Assembly: GCA_947375135.1 (NCBI GenBank)
Contig: CANCER010000035.1
Coordinates: forward strand, 1-35,757
Source: Comamonadaceae bacterium
GTDB taxonomy: Bacteria; Pseudomonadota; Gammaproteobacteria; Burkholderiales; Burkholderiaceae_C
Direction: 5' to 3'
DNA length: 35,757 bases
Every line of letters starts with the position of its first letter. Position 1 is the stretch's first letter. The notes beneath the pieces are model-generated. The model saw only the letters and a list, made by a program, of their open reading frames with translations. It searched no databases and had not been told where the DNA came from. This document shows, piece after piece, positions 8,613-15,950 of the stretch. The translations under genes and the position numbers were made by a program.

Positions 8613-9623
8613 ATGGAACACGTACAAGCGTCTCTTTGGGTCGTGGTGTTGCTGGTGGCCTTGGCTTTTGTTTTTGACTTCATGAATGGATTTCATGACG
8701 CAGCAAACTCCATTGCCACTGTCGTATCCACCGGCGTTTTGAAGCCCGGGCAGGCGATCTTGTTCGCCGCCTTCTTCAACTTTGTGGCTATTTTTATCTT
8801 TCACCTGAGCGTGGCGGCCACCGTGGGCAAGGGCATTGTGCAGCCCGGTGTGGTGGACACCCATGTGGTGTTTGGCGCCTTGGTGGGTGCTATTTGCTGG
8901 AATGTGATTACCTGGTACTACGGCATTCCCAGCAGTTCCTCCCATGCGCTGATCGGTGGCATCGTGGGTGCAGTGATTGCCAAATCCGGCGCCGGTTCAC
9001 TGATCGGTGCGGGCATCTGGAAGACGGTGGTTTTTATCTTTGTGTCGCCTTTTTTGGGTTTCTTGCTGGGTTCTTTGATGATGGTGGCGGTGGCCTGGGC
9101 CTTCAGGCGCATGCGCCCCTCCCGCATTGATAAATGGTTCAGGCGGCTGCAACTGATTTCAGCCGGCGCCTACAGTCTGGGCCATGGCGGCAATGACGCC
9201 CAAAAAACCATTGGAATCATCTGGATGATGCTGATCGCCACCGGTTACGTGTCGGCTGCCGATGCCGCACCGCCGGCCTGGACCATCGTGTGCTGCTATA
9301 TGGCGATTGGTGCAGGCACCATGTTCGGTGGTTGGCGCATCGTCAAAACCATGGGCCAGAAGATCACCAAACTCAAGCCTGTGGGTGGTTTTTGCGCTGA
9401 AACCGGCGGTGCCATCACCTTGTTTCTGGCCACTGCGCTGGGTGTGCCGGTGTCAACGACGCACACCATCACTGGTGCGATTGTGGGTGTGGGGTCTACC
9501 CAGCGTGCCAGTGCGGTGCGTTGGGGTGTGGCCGGCAATATCGTCTGGGCTTGGGTGCTGACTATTCCCGCCAGCGCCTTCGTGGCGGCTATTGCCTATT
9601 GGGTCAGCCTGCAGATTTTTTAG
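8613..9623 (+). CDS. pit: Inorganic phosphate transporter, PiT family
   Basis: Inner-membrane symporter of 336 aa with about ten hydrophobic helices, taking up phosphate as a neutral metal-phosphate complex. The two inverted PiT signature copies are present: DFMNGFHDAANSIATVVSTG near the N-terminus and LGHGGNDAQKTIG in the second half, each with the conserved Asn-Asp/His-Asp pair. GVPVSTTHTITGAIVGVG is the second conserved Ser-Thr-His motif. It is shorter than E. coli PitA (about 500 aa) because the long central loop is missing, the common short PiT form. It follows the DUF47 gene and ends 20 bp inside the convergent TM2 gene. Confidence 0.95.
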   Translation: MEHVQASLWVVVLLVALAFVFDFMNGFHDAANSIATVVSTGVLKPGQAILFAAFFNFVAIFIFHLSVAATVGKGIVQPGVVDTHVVFGALVGAICWNVITWYYGIPSSSSHALIGGIVGAVIAKSGAGSLIGAGIWKTVVFIFVSPFLGFLLGSLMMVAVAWAFRRMRPSRIDKWFRRLQLISAGAYSLGHGGNDAQKTIGIIWMMLIATGYVSAADAAPPAWTIVCCYMAIGAGTMFGGWRIVKTMGQKITKLKPVGGFCAETGGAITLFLATALGVPVSTTHTITGAIVGVGSTQRASAVRWGVAGNIVWAWVLTIPASAFVAAIAYWVSLQIF

Positions 9624-10077
9624 GACCTACCAAGACTGCTGCCACAGGCGTCTCTTCTGCCTGGTATTCAAAGTAACGCTGAAAGCTAAAGGCCAGGCTG
9701 GATAGCAGTGCGGTAGCGCCCAGCAGCAACGCGATTACCACACCGCCAATGGTGAGCCAGCTGGATTCGCCAGCGCTGTCGTCTTTGGCGAGCGCCGGAT
9801 TAAAGCGCGTGTTCCATTTTTCGGTATCCATCAGTCCATACACAATGGCCGTCAGTGCGGCGGCCGCAGCGCTCAGTCCCACCCAGGGAATCAGTAGCCA
9901 GCTCATATGGTCGTCCAGCCCGATATCGCGGGCGCGCAGCACGCCGCTGGTTCCGATGAGGGTGGTGATAAGTTGCAGCCAGGACAGGCCATCGAAGCGC
10001 TTGTACAGATACAGCCGGTGCAGGCCCAAGGGGCCGGCCAACAGGGTGATCCAAACGGCAATGGTTTTATTTTTCAT
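9604..10077 (-). CDS. TM2-domain membrane protein
   Basis: 157-aa small membrane protein. The N-terminus, WITLLAGPLGLHRLYLYKR, is the TM2 pattern (a hydrophobic helix with Gly-Leu-His-Arg-x-Tyr), followed by further hydrophobic segments at about residues 53-80 and 108-128. TM2 proteins have no agreed biochemical role. The start is placed at ATG 10077 (MKNKTIAVW) rather than the in-frame ATG at 10110, because the extra eleven residues are polar and the TM2 domain begins here. It overlaps the end of the upstream GNAT gene by 11 bp, so the pair is probably translationally coupled. Its 3' end overlaps pit by 20 bp in convergent orientation. Confidence 0.8.
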   Translation of the reverse strand: MKNKTIAVWITLLAGPLGLHRLYLYKRFDGLSWLQLITTLIGTSGVLRARDIGLDDHMSWLLIPWVGLSAAAAALTAIVYGLMDTEKWNTRFNPALAKDDSAGESSWLTIGGVVIALLLGATALLSSLAFSFQRYFEYQAEETPVAAVLVGPKKSAG

Positions 10078-10603
10078 CGACTGATTGTGCCGGAGCACTG
10101 TCACCTGCACCCAGGCTGCGCTGCATTAACACCACGTCCAACCATTGATTGAACTTCCAGCCGCTGCTGCGCAACACCCCCGTATGCTCAAAGCCGCAGC
10201 TGCGGTGCACGCCAATCGAGCCTTTGTTGTTCGAGTCACCGATCACTGCCAGCATCTGCCGTACACCGCTGCGCTCGGCCTGCGCCATCAATTCGGTCAG
10301 CAAGAGGCGGCCCCAACCCTTGCCTGCCGCAGTGGGCGCCAGGTAGATGGAGTCTTCGGCAGAGAACCGGTACGCCGGGCGCGGCTTGAACCAGTTGCAG
10401 TAGGCAAAACCCGCCACAGCGCCTGCATCCTCCAGCACCAGATAGGGCAGGCCTCTGGCCAAAACGTCAGCGCGGCGTGCGGCCATATCCTTCTCATCCG
10501 GCGGTGTGGTCTCGAATGTGCCTGTGCCATGGAGCACGTGATGCGCGTAAATGGCGGTGATGCTGACGATGTCTGAGTTGGCCGCGGGTCTGATTTTGTT
10601 CAT
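10067..10603 (-). CDS. GNAT-family N-acetyltransferase, phosphinothricin-acetyltransferase-like
   Basis: 178-aa cytoplasmic acetyl-CoA-dependent N-acetyltransferase. It matches the Pat/YncA branch: N-terminal IRPAANSDIVSITAIYAHHV, then TFETTPPDEKDMAAR, the central GFAYCNWFKPRPAYRFSAED, the acetyl-CoA pyrophosphate loop GKGWGRLLLTELM (about 94-106), and GDSNNKGSIGVHRSCGFE near the end. Relatives acetylate small amines such as methionine sulfoximine or phosphinothricin, but the substrate cannot be assigned here. No Shine-Dalgarno sequence is visible before ATG 10603. The rpsP promoter on the opposite strand overlaps its first codons. About 15 residues after the fold form a non-conserved tail overlapping the TM2 gene. 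Confidence 0.88.
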   Translation of the reverse strand: MNKIRPAANSDIVSITAIYAHHVLHGTGTFETTPPDEKDMAARRADVLARGLPYLVLEDAGAVAGFAYCNWFKPRPAYRFSAEDSIYLAPTAAGKGWGRLLLTELMAQAERSGVRQMLAVIGDSNNKGSIGVHRSCGFEHTGVLRSSGWKFNQWLDVVLMQRSLGAGDSAPAQSVDEK

Positions 10604-10624
10604 GTAGGTAGAAAAAGATATAAT
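10596..10624 (+). promoter_or_regulatory. Promoter of the rpsP-rimM-trmD-rplS operon
   Basis: A perfect TATAAT (10619-10624) stands 17 bp after TTGTTC (10596-10601). Transcription would start near 10631, giving a leader of about 100 nt before rpsP that contains the short inverted repeat AGTTG...CAACT. The -35 overlaps the start codon of the divergent GNAT gene. Confidence 0.7.
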
Positions 10625-10731
10625 GGAAAGCTATTCAGAGTGTCACTGGCCGGGTGGTCAGTTGCGTGTCTCAACTCTGGATTTGAATTTATTGGCCGGA
10701 TCCCGATTTTCGGTCACCCAAAGGATAAACC

Positions 10732-10995
10732 ATGGTCGTCATTCGACTTTCTCGCGGCGGTGCAAAAGCACGTCCTTTCTTCAACATCGTTGTGGCTGAC
10801 AAGCGCACACGCCGTGATGGACGCTTCATTGAGCGTATCGGTTTTTACAACCCCATCGCTACTGCTTCTGAAGAAAGCATCCGTATTGCACAGGATCGCC
10901 TGACTTACTGGCGTGGTGTGGGCGCGCAAGCATCCCCCACCGTGGAACGCCTGATTGCCCAAGCTGCCAAAAAAGCAGCCGTCGCAGCTGTCTAA
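10732..10995 (+). CDS. rpsP: 30S ribosomal protein S16
   Basis: Small-subunit protein that binds 16S rRNA early and helps fold the 5' domain. 87 aa, with the S16 signature at the N-terminus ([20 protein letters not shown]) followed by [20 protein letters not shown] and the conserved [12 protein letters not shown]. The C-terminal Ala/Lys tail is typical of betaproteobacterial S16. AAAGGA lies just upstream of ATG 10732. It is the first gene of the widely conserved rpsP-rimM-trmD-rplS operon. Confidence 0.98.
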   Translation: MVVIRLSRGGAKARPFFNIVVADKRTRRDGRFIERIGFYNPIATASEESIRIAQDRLTYWRGVGAQASPTVERLIAQAAKKAAVAAV

Positions 10996-11007
10996 ATTTG
11001 CATCTGC

Positions 11008-11042
11008 CAGGGTGAATGCGGCAACTTGCCTTTTTCACCCTG
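11008..11042 (+). other. Stem-loop between rpsP and rimM
   Basis: CAGGGTGAA (11008-11016) and TTCACCCTG (11034-11042) form a perfect 9-bp stem. The 17-nt loop holds a second short hairpin, GGCA-ACT-TGCC-like (11020-11030). It begins 12 bp after the rpsP stop and ends 19 nt before the rimM ATG, with no T-tract behind it, so it is not a standard terminator. A role in lowering rimM expression or in mRNA processing is inferred. Confidence 0.6.
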
Positions 11043-11061
11043 CTGCATCGCATTGCGCCCC

Positions 11062-11628
11062 ATGATTGCCGGACTCGAAGCTGCTGAAATGCCGGCAGAT
11101 GCGATTGAGGTCGGTCGTATTGCGGACGCCTGGGGCGTCAAGGGCTGGTTCAAGGTCCTGCCCCATAGCGCCAACCCCGAGGCGCTTTTTTCTTCCAAGA
11201 GTTGGTTTTTGCTGCCCACTGAACGAGGTCCCAAGACCTTTGAAGGGTGTGCCCGCCTGCTGGTCAAGGAAGCCAAAGAACATTCTTCCTCTGTGGTGGC
11301 TACGGCCCAGGAGGTGCTGGATCGCACTGCGGCTGAGGCCCTGCGGGGTTCCCGTATCTTTGTGTCCCGCGCCAGCTTTCCTACGGCAGCGAAAGACGAG
11401 TATTACTGGGTTGATCTGATCGGCCTGGCTGTGATCAACCGGCAGGACGAAGCGCTGGGCACAGTGAAAGAATTGCTGTCCACCGGCGCCCAGACCGTTC
11501 TGGTGATCGAATACACAGAAGAAGACGGCAAGTTGCAGGAACGCATGATTCCCTTCGTTTCAGCCTACGTTGACGACGTGGATCTGAAGGCACGTCGCAT
11601 CCGTGTGGACTGGCTTAAAGACTATTGA
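11062..11628 (+). CDS. rimM: 16S rRNA processing protein RimM
   Basis: Cytoplasmic assembly factor for the head of the 30S subunit; it contacts ribosomal protein S19. 188 aa from ATG 11062. The N-terminal RimM domain is recognised from EVGRIADAWGVKGWFKVLPHS (about 11-30), followed by the PRC-barrel domain with DEYYWVDLIGLAV and the C-terminal IPFVSAYVDDVDLKARRIRVDW. The frame is open further upstream to a TTG at 11026, but that start lies inside the stem-loop and adds residues not seen in the family. ATG 11089 is another possibility; no start here has a good Shine-Dalgarno sequence, in keeping with the low translation known for rimM in this operon. Confidence 0.95.
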   Translation: MIAGLEAAEMPADAIEVGRIADAWGVKGWFKVLPHSANPEALFSSKSWFLLPTERGPKTFEGCARLLVKEAKEHSSSVVATAQEVLDRTAAEALRGSRIFVSRASFPTAAKDEYYWVDLIGLAVINRQDEALGTVKELLSTGAQTVLVIEYTEEDGKLQERMIPFVSAYVDDVDLKARRIRVDWLKDY

Positions 11629-11639
11629 CGAAGAAGCCC

Positions 11640-12386
11640 ATGCGCTTTGACGTCGTTACCCTGTTTCCTGAACTGTTTGCGCCCTTCCTGACGTCCGGCA
11701 TCACCCGCCGGGCATATGAAAGCAAGCAGGTGGATGTGCAACTGACCAACCCGCGCGATTTTGCTGCGGGCACCTACCGCCGTGTTGATGACCGCCCCTT
11801 TGGCGGTGGGCCCGGCATGGTCATGATGGCGCAGCCACTTGCGCAGTCGCTTTCCCATATCCGGTCGCAGCGTGCAGAAAAAGCACCGGTGGTGCTGTTC
11901 TCGCCGATTGGTCGTGTACTCGATCACGGTTTGGTTCAGGAGTTTTCCAGCGGGACAGGTGCCGTGTTGTTGTGCGGTCGCTATGAAGGCCTGGACCAGC
12001 GCTTTATCGATGCCCATGTGGACATGCAAGTCAGCTTGGGCGACTTTGTGTTGTCGGGCGGCGAAATTGCCGCAATGGCCTTGCTTGATGCAGTGGCGCG
12101 TCTGCAACCAGGCGTGCTGTCCGATCCCGAAAGCCACCACCAGGACAGCTTCAACCCGGCGCTGGATGGCTTGCTGGATTGTCCGCATTACACCCGTCCG
12201 GAAAGCTGGGATGGTGTGCCTGTGCCGGCGGTGCTGCTGTCTGGTCACCATGTCAACATTGAGCGATGGAGGCGTGAGCAGCGCCTGGCATTGACCCTGC
12301 GCCATCGCCCGGACCTCTTGGCACTGGCGCGTGCAGCGGGCGCCTTGAGCAAGCGGGATGAGCGCTTTCTGGACGGCTGCAGCTAG
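11640..12386 (+). CDS. trmD: tRNA (guanine-N1-)-methyltransferase
   Basis: Methylates G37 next to the anticodon of tRNAs with S-adenosylmethionine and so prevents +1 frameshifting. 248 aa, with the SPOUT trefoil-knot fold. Seen motifs: MRFDVVTLFPELF start, RRVDDRPFGGGPGMVM (about 53-68), LCGRYEGLDQRF (about 110-121), VSLGDFVLSGGE (about 129-140) and the C-terminal PAVLLSGHHVNIERWRRE. The frame is open from TTG 11625, which overlaps the rimM stop, but ATG 11640, preceded by GAAGAAG, gives the family N-terminus and is preferred. Confidence 0.97.
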   Translation: MRFDVVTLFPELFAPFLTSGITRRAYESKQVDVQLTNPRDFAAGTYRRVDDRPFGGGPGMVMMAQPLAQSLSHIRSQRAEKAPVVLFSPIGRVLDHGLVQEFSSGTGAVLLCGRYEGLDQRFIDAHVDMQVSLGDFVLSGGEIAAMALLDAVARLQPGVLSDPESHHQDSFNPALDGLLDCPHYTRPESWDGVPVPAVLLSGHHVNIERWRREQRLALTLRHRPDLLALARAAGALSKRDERFLDGCS

Positions 12387-12397
12387 CTTGGTATAAT
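12370..12397 (+). promoter_or_regulatory. Candidate internal promoter for rplS
   Basis: A perfect TATAAT (12392-12397) directly after the trmD stop, 16 bp downstream of TGGACG (four of six to the -35 consensus). It would allow separate, higher expression of rplS than of rimM and trmD, and the transcript would include the leader ORF and hairpin at 12449-12502. Confidence 0.45.
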
Positions 12398-12448
12398 AGA
12401 AGGCTAACCGATCCTCTGGCCGGCCACGCGTGACGCTTCAAGGGAGTC

Positions 12449-12502
12449 ATGATTGTCATCAATCCCGATGACGGCGCGCCCAAGATCACAAGGAAACCAT
12501 GA
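12449..12502 (+). other. Possible 17-codon leader ORF overlapping the rplS start
   Basis: ATG 12449 follows AAGGGAG closely and opens a 17-codon frame ([17 protein letters not shown]) whose TGA overlaps the rplS ATG as ATGA. Inside it GTCATC (12455-12460) and GATGAC (12467-12472) form a perfect 6-bp hairpin with a 6-nt loop. The ATGA junction is the usual layout of translationally coupled genes. Because rplS also has a good AAGGA of its own, expression of the leader peptide is unproven. Confidence 0.3.
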
Positions 12503-12879
12503 ACCTCATCCAAACACTCGAGCAGGAAGAAATTGCCCGCCTCGGAAAAACAATTCCCTCTTTTGCCCCCGGCGACACGGTTATCGTGAGCGTCAATGTG
12601 GTCGAAGGTACGCGCAAGCGCGTGCAGGCCTACGAAGGCGTTGTGATTGCCAAGCGTAATCGTGGCCTCAACAGCGGCTTTATCGTTCGCAAGATCTCCA
12701 GCGGCGAAGGCGTGGAGCGTACGTTCCAACTCTACAGCCCGCTGATCGCCAGCATTGAAGTCAAGCGTCGTGGCGATGTGCGCCGCGCCAAGCTGTACTA
12801 CCTGCGTGATCGCAGCGGCAAGTCGGCACGTATCAAGGAAAAGCTGCCAGCCAAGAAGACTGCCAACGTCGCCGCATAA
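12499..12879 (+). CDS. rplS: 50S ribosomal protein L19
   Basis: Large-subunit protein at the 30S-50S interface. 126 aa; the extra C-terminal Lys/Ala residues beyond about 115 are common in betaproteobacteria. The N-terminus [12 protein letters not shown], the central [20 protein letters not shown] and the C-terminal [20 protein letters not shown] (about 91-110) are the L19 signatures. AAGGA lies five bases before ATG 12499. It is the last gene of the rpsP operon and is followed by a terminator. Confidence 0.98.
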   Translation: MNLIQTLEQEEIARLGKTIPSFAPGDTVIVSVNVVEGTRKRVQAYEGVVIAKRNRGLNSGFIVRKISSGEGVERTFQLYSPLIASIEVKRRGDVRRAKLYYLRDRSGKSARIKEKLPAKKTANVAA

Positions 12880-12899
12880 ATCTGCGACCCGGTCTTTCG

Positions 12900-12937
12900 A
12901 AAAAGCCGCCCCAGTTCAATACTGCGGCGGTTTTTTT
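12900..12937 (+). terminator. Rho-independent terminator after rplS
   Basis: AAAAAGCCGCC (12900-12910) pairs with GGCGGTTTTTT (12926-12936) around a 15-nt loop, with one G-T pair, and ends in a run of seven T. It closes the ribosomal operon 33 bp before the Nudix gene. Confidence 0.85.
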
Positions 12938-12970
12938 ACGACTTCACATTCACGACGCACCATCAACACT

Positions 12971-13645
12971 GTGGCCAAGTTACCTTCGTTCGATCCCCGG
13001 GATGTACCGGTGCAGGCGGTCGATAGCCATTTGCCCAAACCCCGTGCTGCCAGTTTGGAGCCGCAAGCCCTGATCGCGCGCTTTGCCAGTCAGCACGACT
13101 GGACACCCGAGTTGCGCAAGGAAGCGAAGTTCATCGAACGGGAGCCCGCGCATGCCTCGGTCCTGATCCCACTGGTCAAGAGAGACCGTCTGCACGTGCT
13201 ACTCACGCTGCGCCCCACGCACATGAACAGCCACTCCGGGCAGATCGCGTTTCCGGGTGGCAAGGCCGACCCGGAAGACCGCGATGCGGTGGCCACAGCC
13301 TTGCGTGAGGCACAGGAAGAGGTGGGCCTGGAGCCTGGGTATGTGCAGGTGATAGGCACGCTGCCCATTTACACCACCGGCAGCGCTTTTATCGTGACGC
13401 CCGTGGTGGCCCTGGTGGATCCTGGTTTTCACCTGCAGCCCAATGCCGATGAAGTGGCCGATGTGTTTGAAGTGCCCCTGGATTTTTTAATGGACCCCGC
13501 CAACCACCGGCAGCATGTGGTGGACTGGGGTGGCGAGCAGCGGCGCTGGCTGTCCATGCCCTATATGGATGGCAGTACCGAACGATTCATCTGGGGCGCC
13601 ACAGCCGGCATGCTGCGCAACTTTTACCGCTTTGTGCTCGACTGA
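12971..13645 (+). CDS. Nudix hydrolase, CoA pyrophosphatase (NudL/CoAse) type
   Basis: Probably hydrolyses coenzyme A or its oxidised or acyl forms to phosphopantetheine and 3',5'-ADP. The protein from GTG 12971 has 224 aa. The CoAse-specific block LLTLRPTHMNSHSGQIAFPG (about 77-96) directly precedes the Nudix box, GGKADPEDRDAVATALREAQ followed by EEVGL (about 97-121), with the metal-binding REAQEE. The usual 'UPF0035' arrangement is therefore complete. About 75 residues precede the domain, which is normal. An upstream open frame runs back through the rplS terminator and part of rplS, so those starts are rejected. No good Shine-Dalgarno sequence is seen before the GTG, making the exact start uncertain. 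Confidence 0.85.
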   Translation: MAKLPSFDPRDVPVQAVDSHLPKPRAASLEPQALIARFASQHDWTPELRKEAKFIEREPAHASVLIPLVKRDRLHVLLTLRPTHMNSHSGQIAFPGGKADPEDRDAVATALREAQEEVGLEPGYVQVIGTLPIYTTGSAFIVTPVVALVDPGFHLQPNADEVADVFEVPLDFLMDPANHRQHVVDWGGEQRRWLSMPYMDGSTERFIWGATAGMLRNFYRFVLD

Positions 13646-13674
13646 GCCGGTGCACTACTGGGTATGATGAAAAC

Positions 13675-14595
13675 ATGAGTTTTATCTCCATACTTTTGGC
13701 TTTATTGCTGGAGCAGGCACGGCCGCTGGGGCAATTGAATCCGGTTCACAACACCAACCGCGGCTGGGTACGCTGGATCGTTCGCAACTTCGACGCTGGC
13801 AAGCCGCAGCATGGCTGGCTGGCTTGGTCACTCGCGGTGGTTTTTCCGGCGCTGCTGGCCTGTGGCATTTACTGGCTGCTGGTCTGGACGTTGGGCTGGA
13901 TCGCGGCGGTGTTCTGGAATATTGCGGTGTTGTATGTCACGCTGGGATTCCGCCAGTTCAGCCACCACTTCACGCTGATCCGCGATGCACTCTATGCCGG
14001 CGATGAAGTGCTGGCGCGCCAGAAACTGGCCGAGTGGATGCGCATGGATGCCAGTGAACTGCCACGCAGCGAAATCGTGCGCCTCGTGGTTGAATACTCC
14101 GCACTGTCGGCACACCGCCATGTATTTGGTGTGCTGGCCTGGTACTCGGTTTGCTCCGCTCTGGGGCTGGGGCCGGCAGGTGCCGTTATGTACCGCATTG
14201 CAGAATATGTCGGACGCTACGTCAACCGCACGCTCAAGCCCACCAGCTCCCCCGTGAGCGCCAGCTTTCAGTCCAGTGCCAGCCAGGCCTGGTATCTGAT
14301 CGACTGGGTTCCGGTGCGCCTGACTGCGCTGGGCTTCGCCTTTGTCGGCAGTTTTGAAGAAGCCGTAGACAGCTGGCGCCAATACGCTGCTCGCTGCCCC
14401 GGAGACAACGACGGCGTAGTGCTGGCAGCCACAGCCGGCGCCATCAATGTGCAACTCGGTGAGCCGGAGCAGGGCAGTGGTGCTACGGTGCCCCAAGCCG
14501 TGCACCTGCGGGCCTTTGTCGGCCTGGTATGGCGCACTGTGGTGATGTGGATGGTGATCCTGGCGCTGTTGTCGCTGGCACGCCTTCTGGGCTAA
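13675..14595 (+). CDS. CobD/CbiB-like integral membrane protein
   Basis: 306-aa membrane protein related to the CobD/CbiB (adenosylcobinamide-phosphate synthase) and AmpE folds. It begins with MSFISILLALLLEQARPL, has hydrophobic segments at about 52-75, 78-97, 155-172 and 285-304, and carries the conserved FRQFSHHFTLIRDAL with GDEVLARQKL (about 103-125), which resembles the family's catalytic-side region. No other cobalamin gene is in the neighbourhood, so B12 synthesis cannot be claimed; many Burkholderiales carry this protein outside cob clusters. It follows the Nudix gene by 29 bp, possibly co-transcribed, and ends convergently with rsgA. Confidence 0.8.
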   Translation: MSFISILLALLLEQARPLGQLNPVHNTNRGWVRWIVRNFDAGKPQHGWLAWSLAVVFPALLACGIYWLLVWTLGWIAAVFWNIAVLYVTLGFRQFSHHFTLIRDALYAGDEVLARQKLAEWMRMDASELPRSEIVRLVVEYSALSAHRHVFGVLAWYSVCSALGLGPAGAVMYRIAEYVGRYVNRTLKPTSSPVSASFQSSASQAWYLIDWVPVRLTALGFAFVGSFEEAVDSWRQYAARCPGDNDGVVLAATAGAINVQLGEPEQGSGATVPQAVHLRAFVGLVWRTVVMWMVILALLSLARLLG

Positions 14596-14653
14596 AGACC
14601 ATCCCCCTAGGGGCAGCGAAGCGCGAAGACCGATAAGCCTGAAGCGGATGGGC

Positions 14654-15580
14654 TCAGTACCTTTTCTGCGACAGCTCGGCAAACAAATCGCCGTAAATTT
14701 TGTAACGGTTGGCGCTGATGGATAGTGTGCCTTGCGCTTGCCTTGCACGCAGCACACCACAACCCGGTTCATGCAAATGCGTGCAGTTGTAGAACTTGCA
14801 GTCGCCGGCCTGCGCCTTGATATCTGGCATCAGGCTGGCCAGATGCATGGGCTCGATGTGGTTGAGGCCGAACTCCTGAAAGCCGGGCGAGTCAATCACC
14901 GCCGTGGTCTTGGCTTCGTCCACCCAGTACAGACTGGTGCTGGTGGTGGTGTGTTTGCCGGAATTCAGTGCCGTTGAAATCTCGTTGGTCAGCACCTGCG
15001 CGCCCGGCAGCAGGCGGTTGATGAAGGTGCTCTTGCCGGAACCTGAGGGGCCCAGAATGAGCGTGGTCTTGCCCTCCAACAAGGGCAACAGGGCTGCCAG
15101 TTCGGTCGCGGCAATGCCTTCTGCCTTGGGCTTCAAGGCCAGCGGGACGACGGTGTAACCCATGTCCCGGTATACACCCATGCGGTCCCAGGCCTGGCCA
15201 AAAGGTTCTGTCAGGTCGCTCTTGTTCAAGGCGATGATGGGCTTTATTTTTTCTGCCTCGGCGGCGATGAGCGCGCGTGACAGCTGGCTCTCCGAGAACA
15301 CCGGTTCGGCTGCGATCAGCACCAGCACCTGGTCCAGGTTGGCTGCAAACATCTTGGTGCGAATCTCGTCCTGGCGGTAAAACAGATTGTGGCGTTCCAG
15401 CACTTTTTCGATGGTGCCTTCGTCCTGCGTGGCCTGCCAGAGTACCTGGTCACCCACCACGGTCTGGCTTTTTTTGCCGCGCGGGTGGCAGATCAAACGC
15501 CGTCCGTCCGGGGTTTCTACCAGTACATGGCGGCCGTGTCCGGCAACAACCAGTCCGGGTTCGAGTAGGGGATTTGCCAA
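14654..15580 (-). CDS. rsgA: Ribosome small subunit-dependent GTPase A
   Basis: GTPase that checks late 30S maturation and is released when the subunit is ready. 308 aa with the circularly permuted G-domain that defines the family: NKSD (G4, about 122) comes before the P-loop GPSGSGKST (Lys183) and DSPG (G3, about 233). An N-terminal OB-fold precedes it, and a C-terminal zinc-binding segment DCKFYNCTHLHEPGC (about 264-278) supplies the Cys/His ligands. It is 15 bp downstream of the pterin dehydratase gene and appears to be the last gene of a three-gene minus-strand unit with the M48 peptidase. Confidence 0.97.
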   Translation of the reverse strand: MANPLLEPGLVVAGHGRHVLVETPDGRRLICHPRGKKSQTVVGDQVLWQATQDEGTIEKVLERHNLFYRQDEIRTKMFAANLDQVLVLIAAEPVFSESQLSRALIAAEAEKIKPIIALNKSDLTEPFGQAWDRMGVYRDMGYTVVPLALKPKAEGIAATELAALLPLLEGKTTLILGPSGSGKSTFINRLLPGAQVLTNEISTALNSGKHTTTSTSLYWVDEAKTTAVIDSPGFQEFGLNHIEPMHLASLMPDIKAQAGDCKFYNCTHLHEPGCGVLRARQAQGTLSISANRYKIYGDLFAELSQKRY

Positions 15581-15595
15581 GTTTCTGGGATCTCG

Positions 15596-15934
15596 TTAAG
15601 TCGGGGTTGGTAGCAGGGCATCGACGAGCGCGGCGCAAGCAAAGTCGGATTGGGTGATGCCTTGCACATCGTGCGTGTTGAAACGCACGCTGCAGCTGCC
15701 GTATTGCACCAGCAATGCGGGATGGTGGTCCTGTTGCTCGGCGATAAACGCAATTGCATTCACAAAGGCCATGGTGCGCAGGTAGTTCTTGAAGGTGAAG
15801 GTTTTTTCGATTGCCACCTCTGCGCCATCGCCATGCAACTTCCAGCCGTTCAGTTTGGCAATACCTGCGATGACCTGGGTGGCGCTGAGCGCCGTACGCA
15901 TGGTGCTGCGGGTTGGTGTCTCGGGTGTGGGCAT
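15596..15934 (-). CDS. phhB: 4a-hydroxytetrahydrobiopterin dehydratase (pterin-4a-carbinolamine dehydratase)
   Basis: Dehydrates the 4a-carbinolamine formed by aromatic amino-acid hydroxylases so that the pterin can be recycled. 112 aa from ATG 15934. The PCD motif is complete: the pair of His in QQDHHPALLVQYGSCSVRF and the third His in NTHDVQGIT, with the preceding NYLRTMAFVNAIAFIAE helix. No phenylalanine hydroxylase gene lies here. Many bacteria carry a PCD-like protein outside that pathway, so a role in phenylalanine breakdown is uncertain. An ATG at 15964 is in frame but would overlap the M48 stop; 15934 has CCGGA upstream and is preferred. Confidence 0.88.
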   Translation of the reverse strand: MPTPETPTRSTMRTALSATQVIAGIAKLNGWKLHGDGAEVAIEKTFTFKNYLRTMAFVNAIAFIAEQQDHHPALLVQYGSCSVRFNTHDVQGITQSDFACAALVDALLPTPT

Positions 15935-15950
15935 GGATACGGTCCGGATG

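Noticed and set aside
11026..11061. TTG start giving a longer RimM
   Set aside because: It would begin inside the stem-loop and add residues (PFSPCCIALRP) absent from the family; ATG 11062 fits better.
12755..12970. Upstream open frame in front of the Nudix gene
   Set aside because: It is rplS read out of frame plus the terminator; Nudix family similarity starts after GTG 12971.
14604..14613. CCCCTAGGGG palindrome between the CobD-like gene and rsgA
   Set aside because: It is only 10 bp, has no loop or T-tract, and lies in a 58-bp convergent gap; there is too little to call a terminator or operator.
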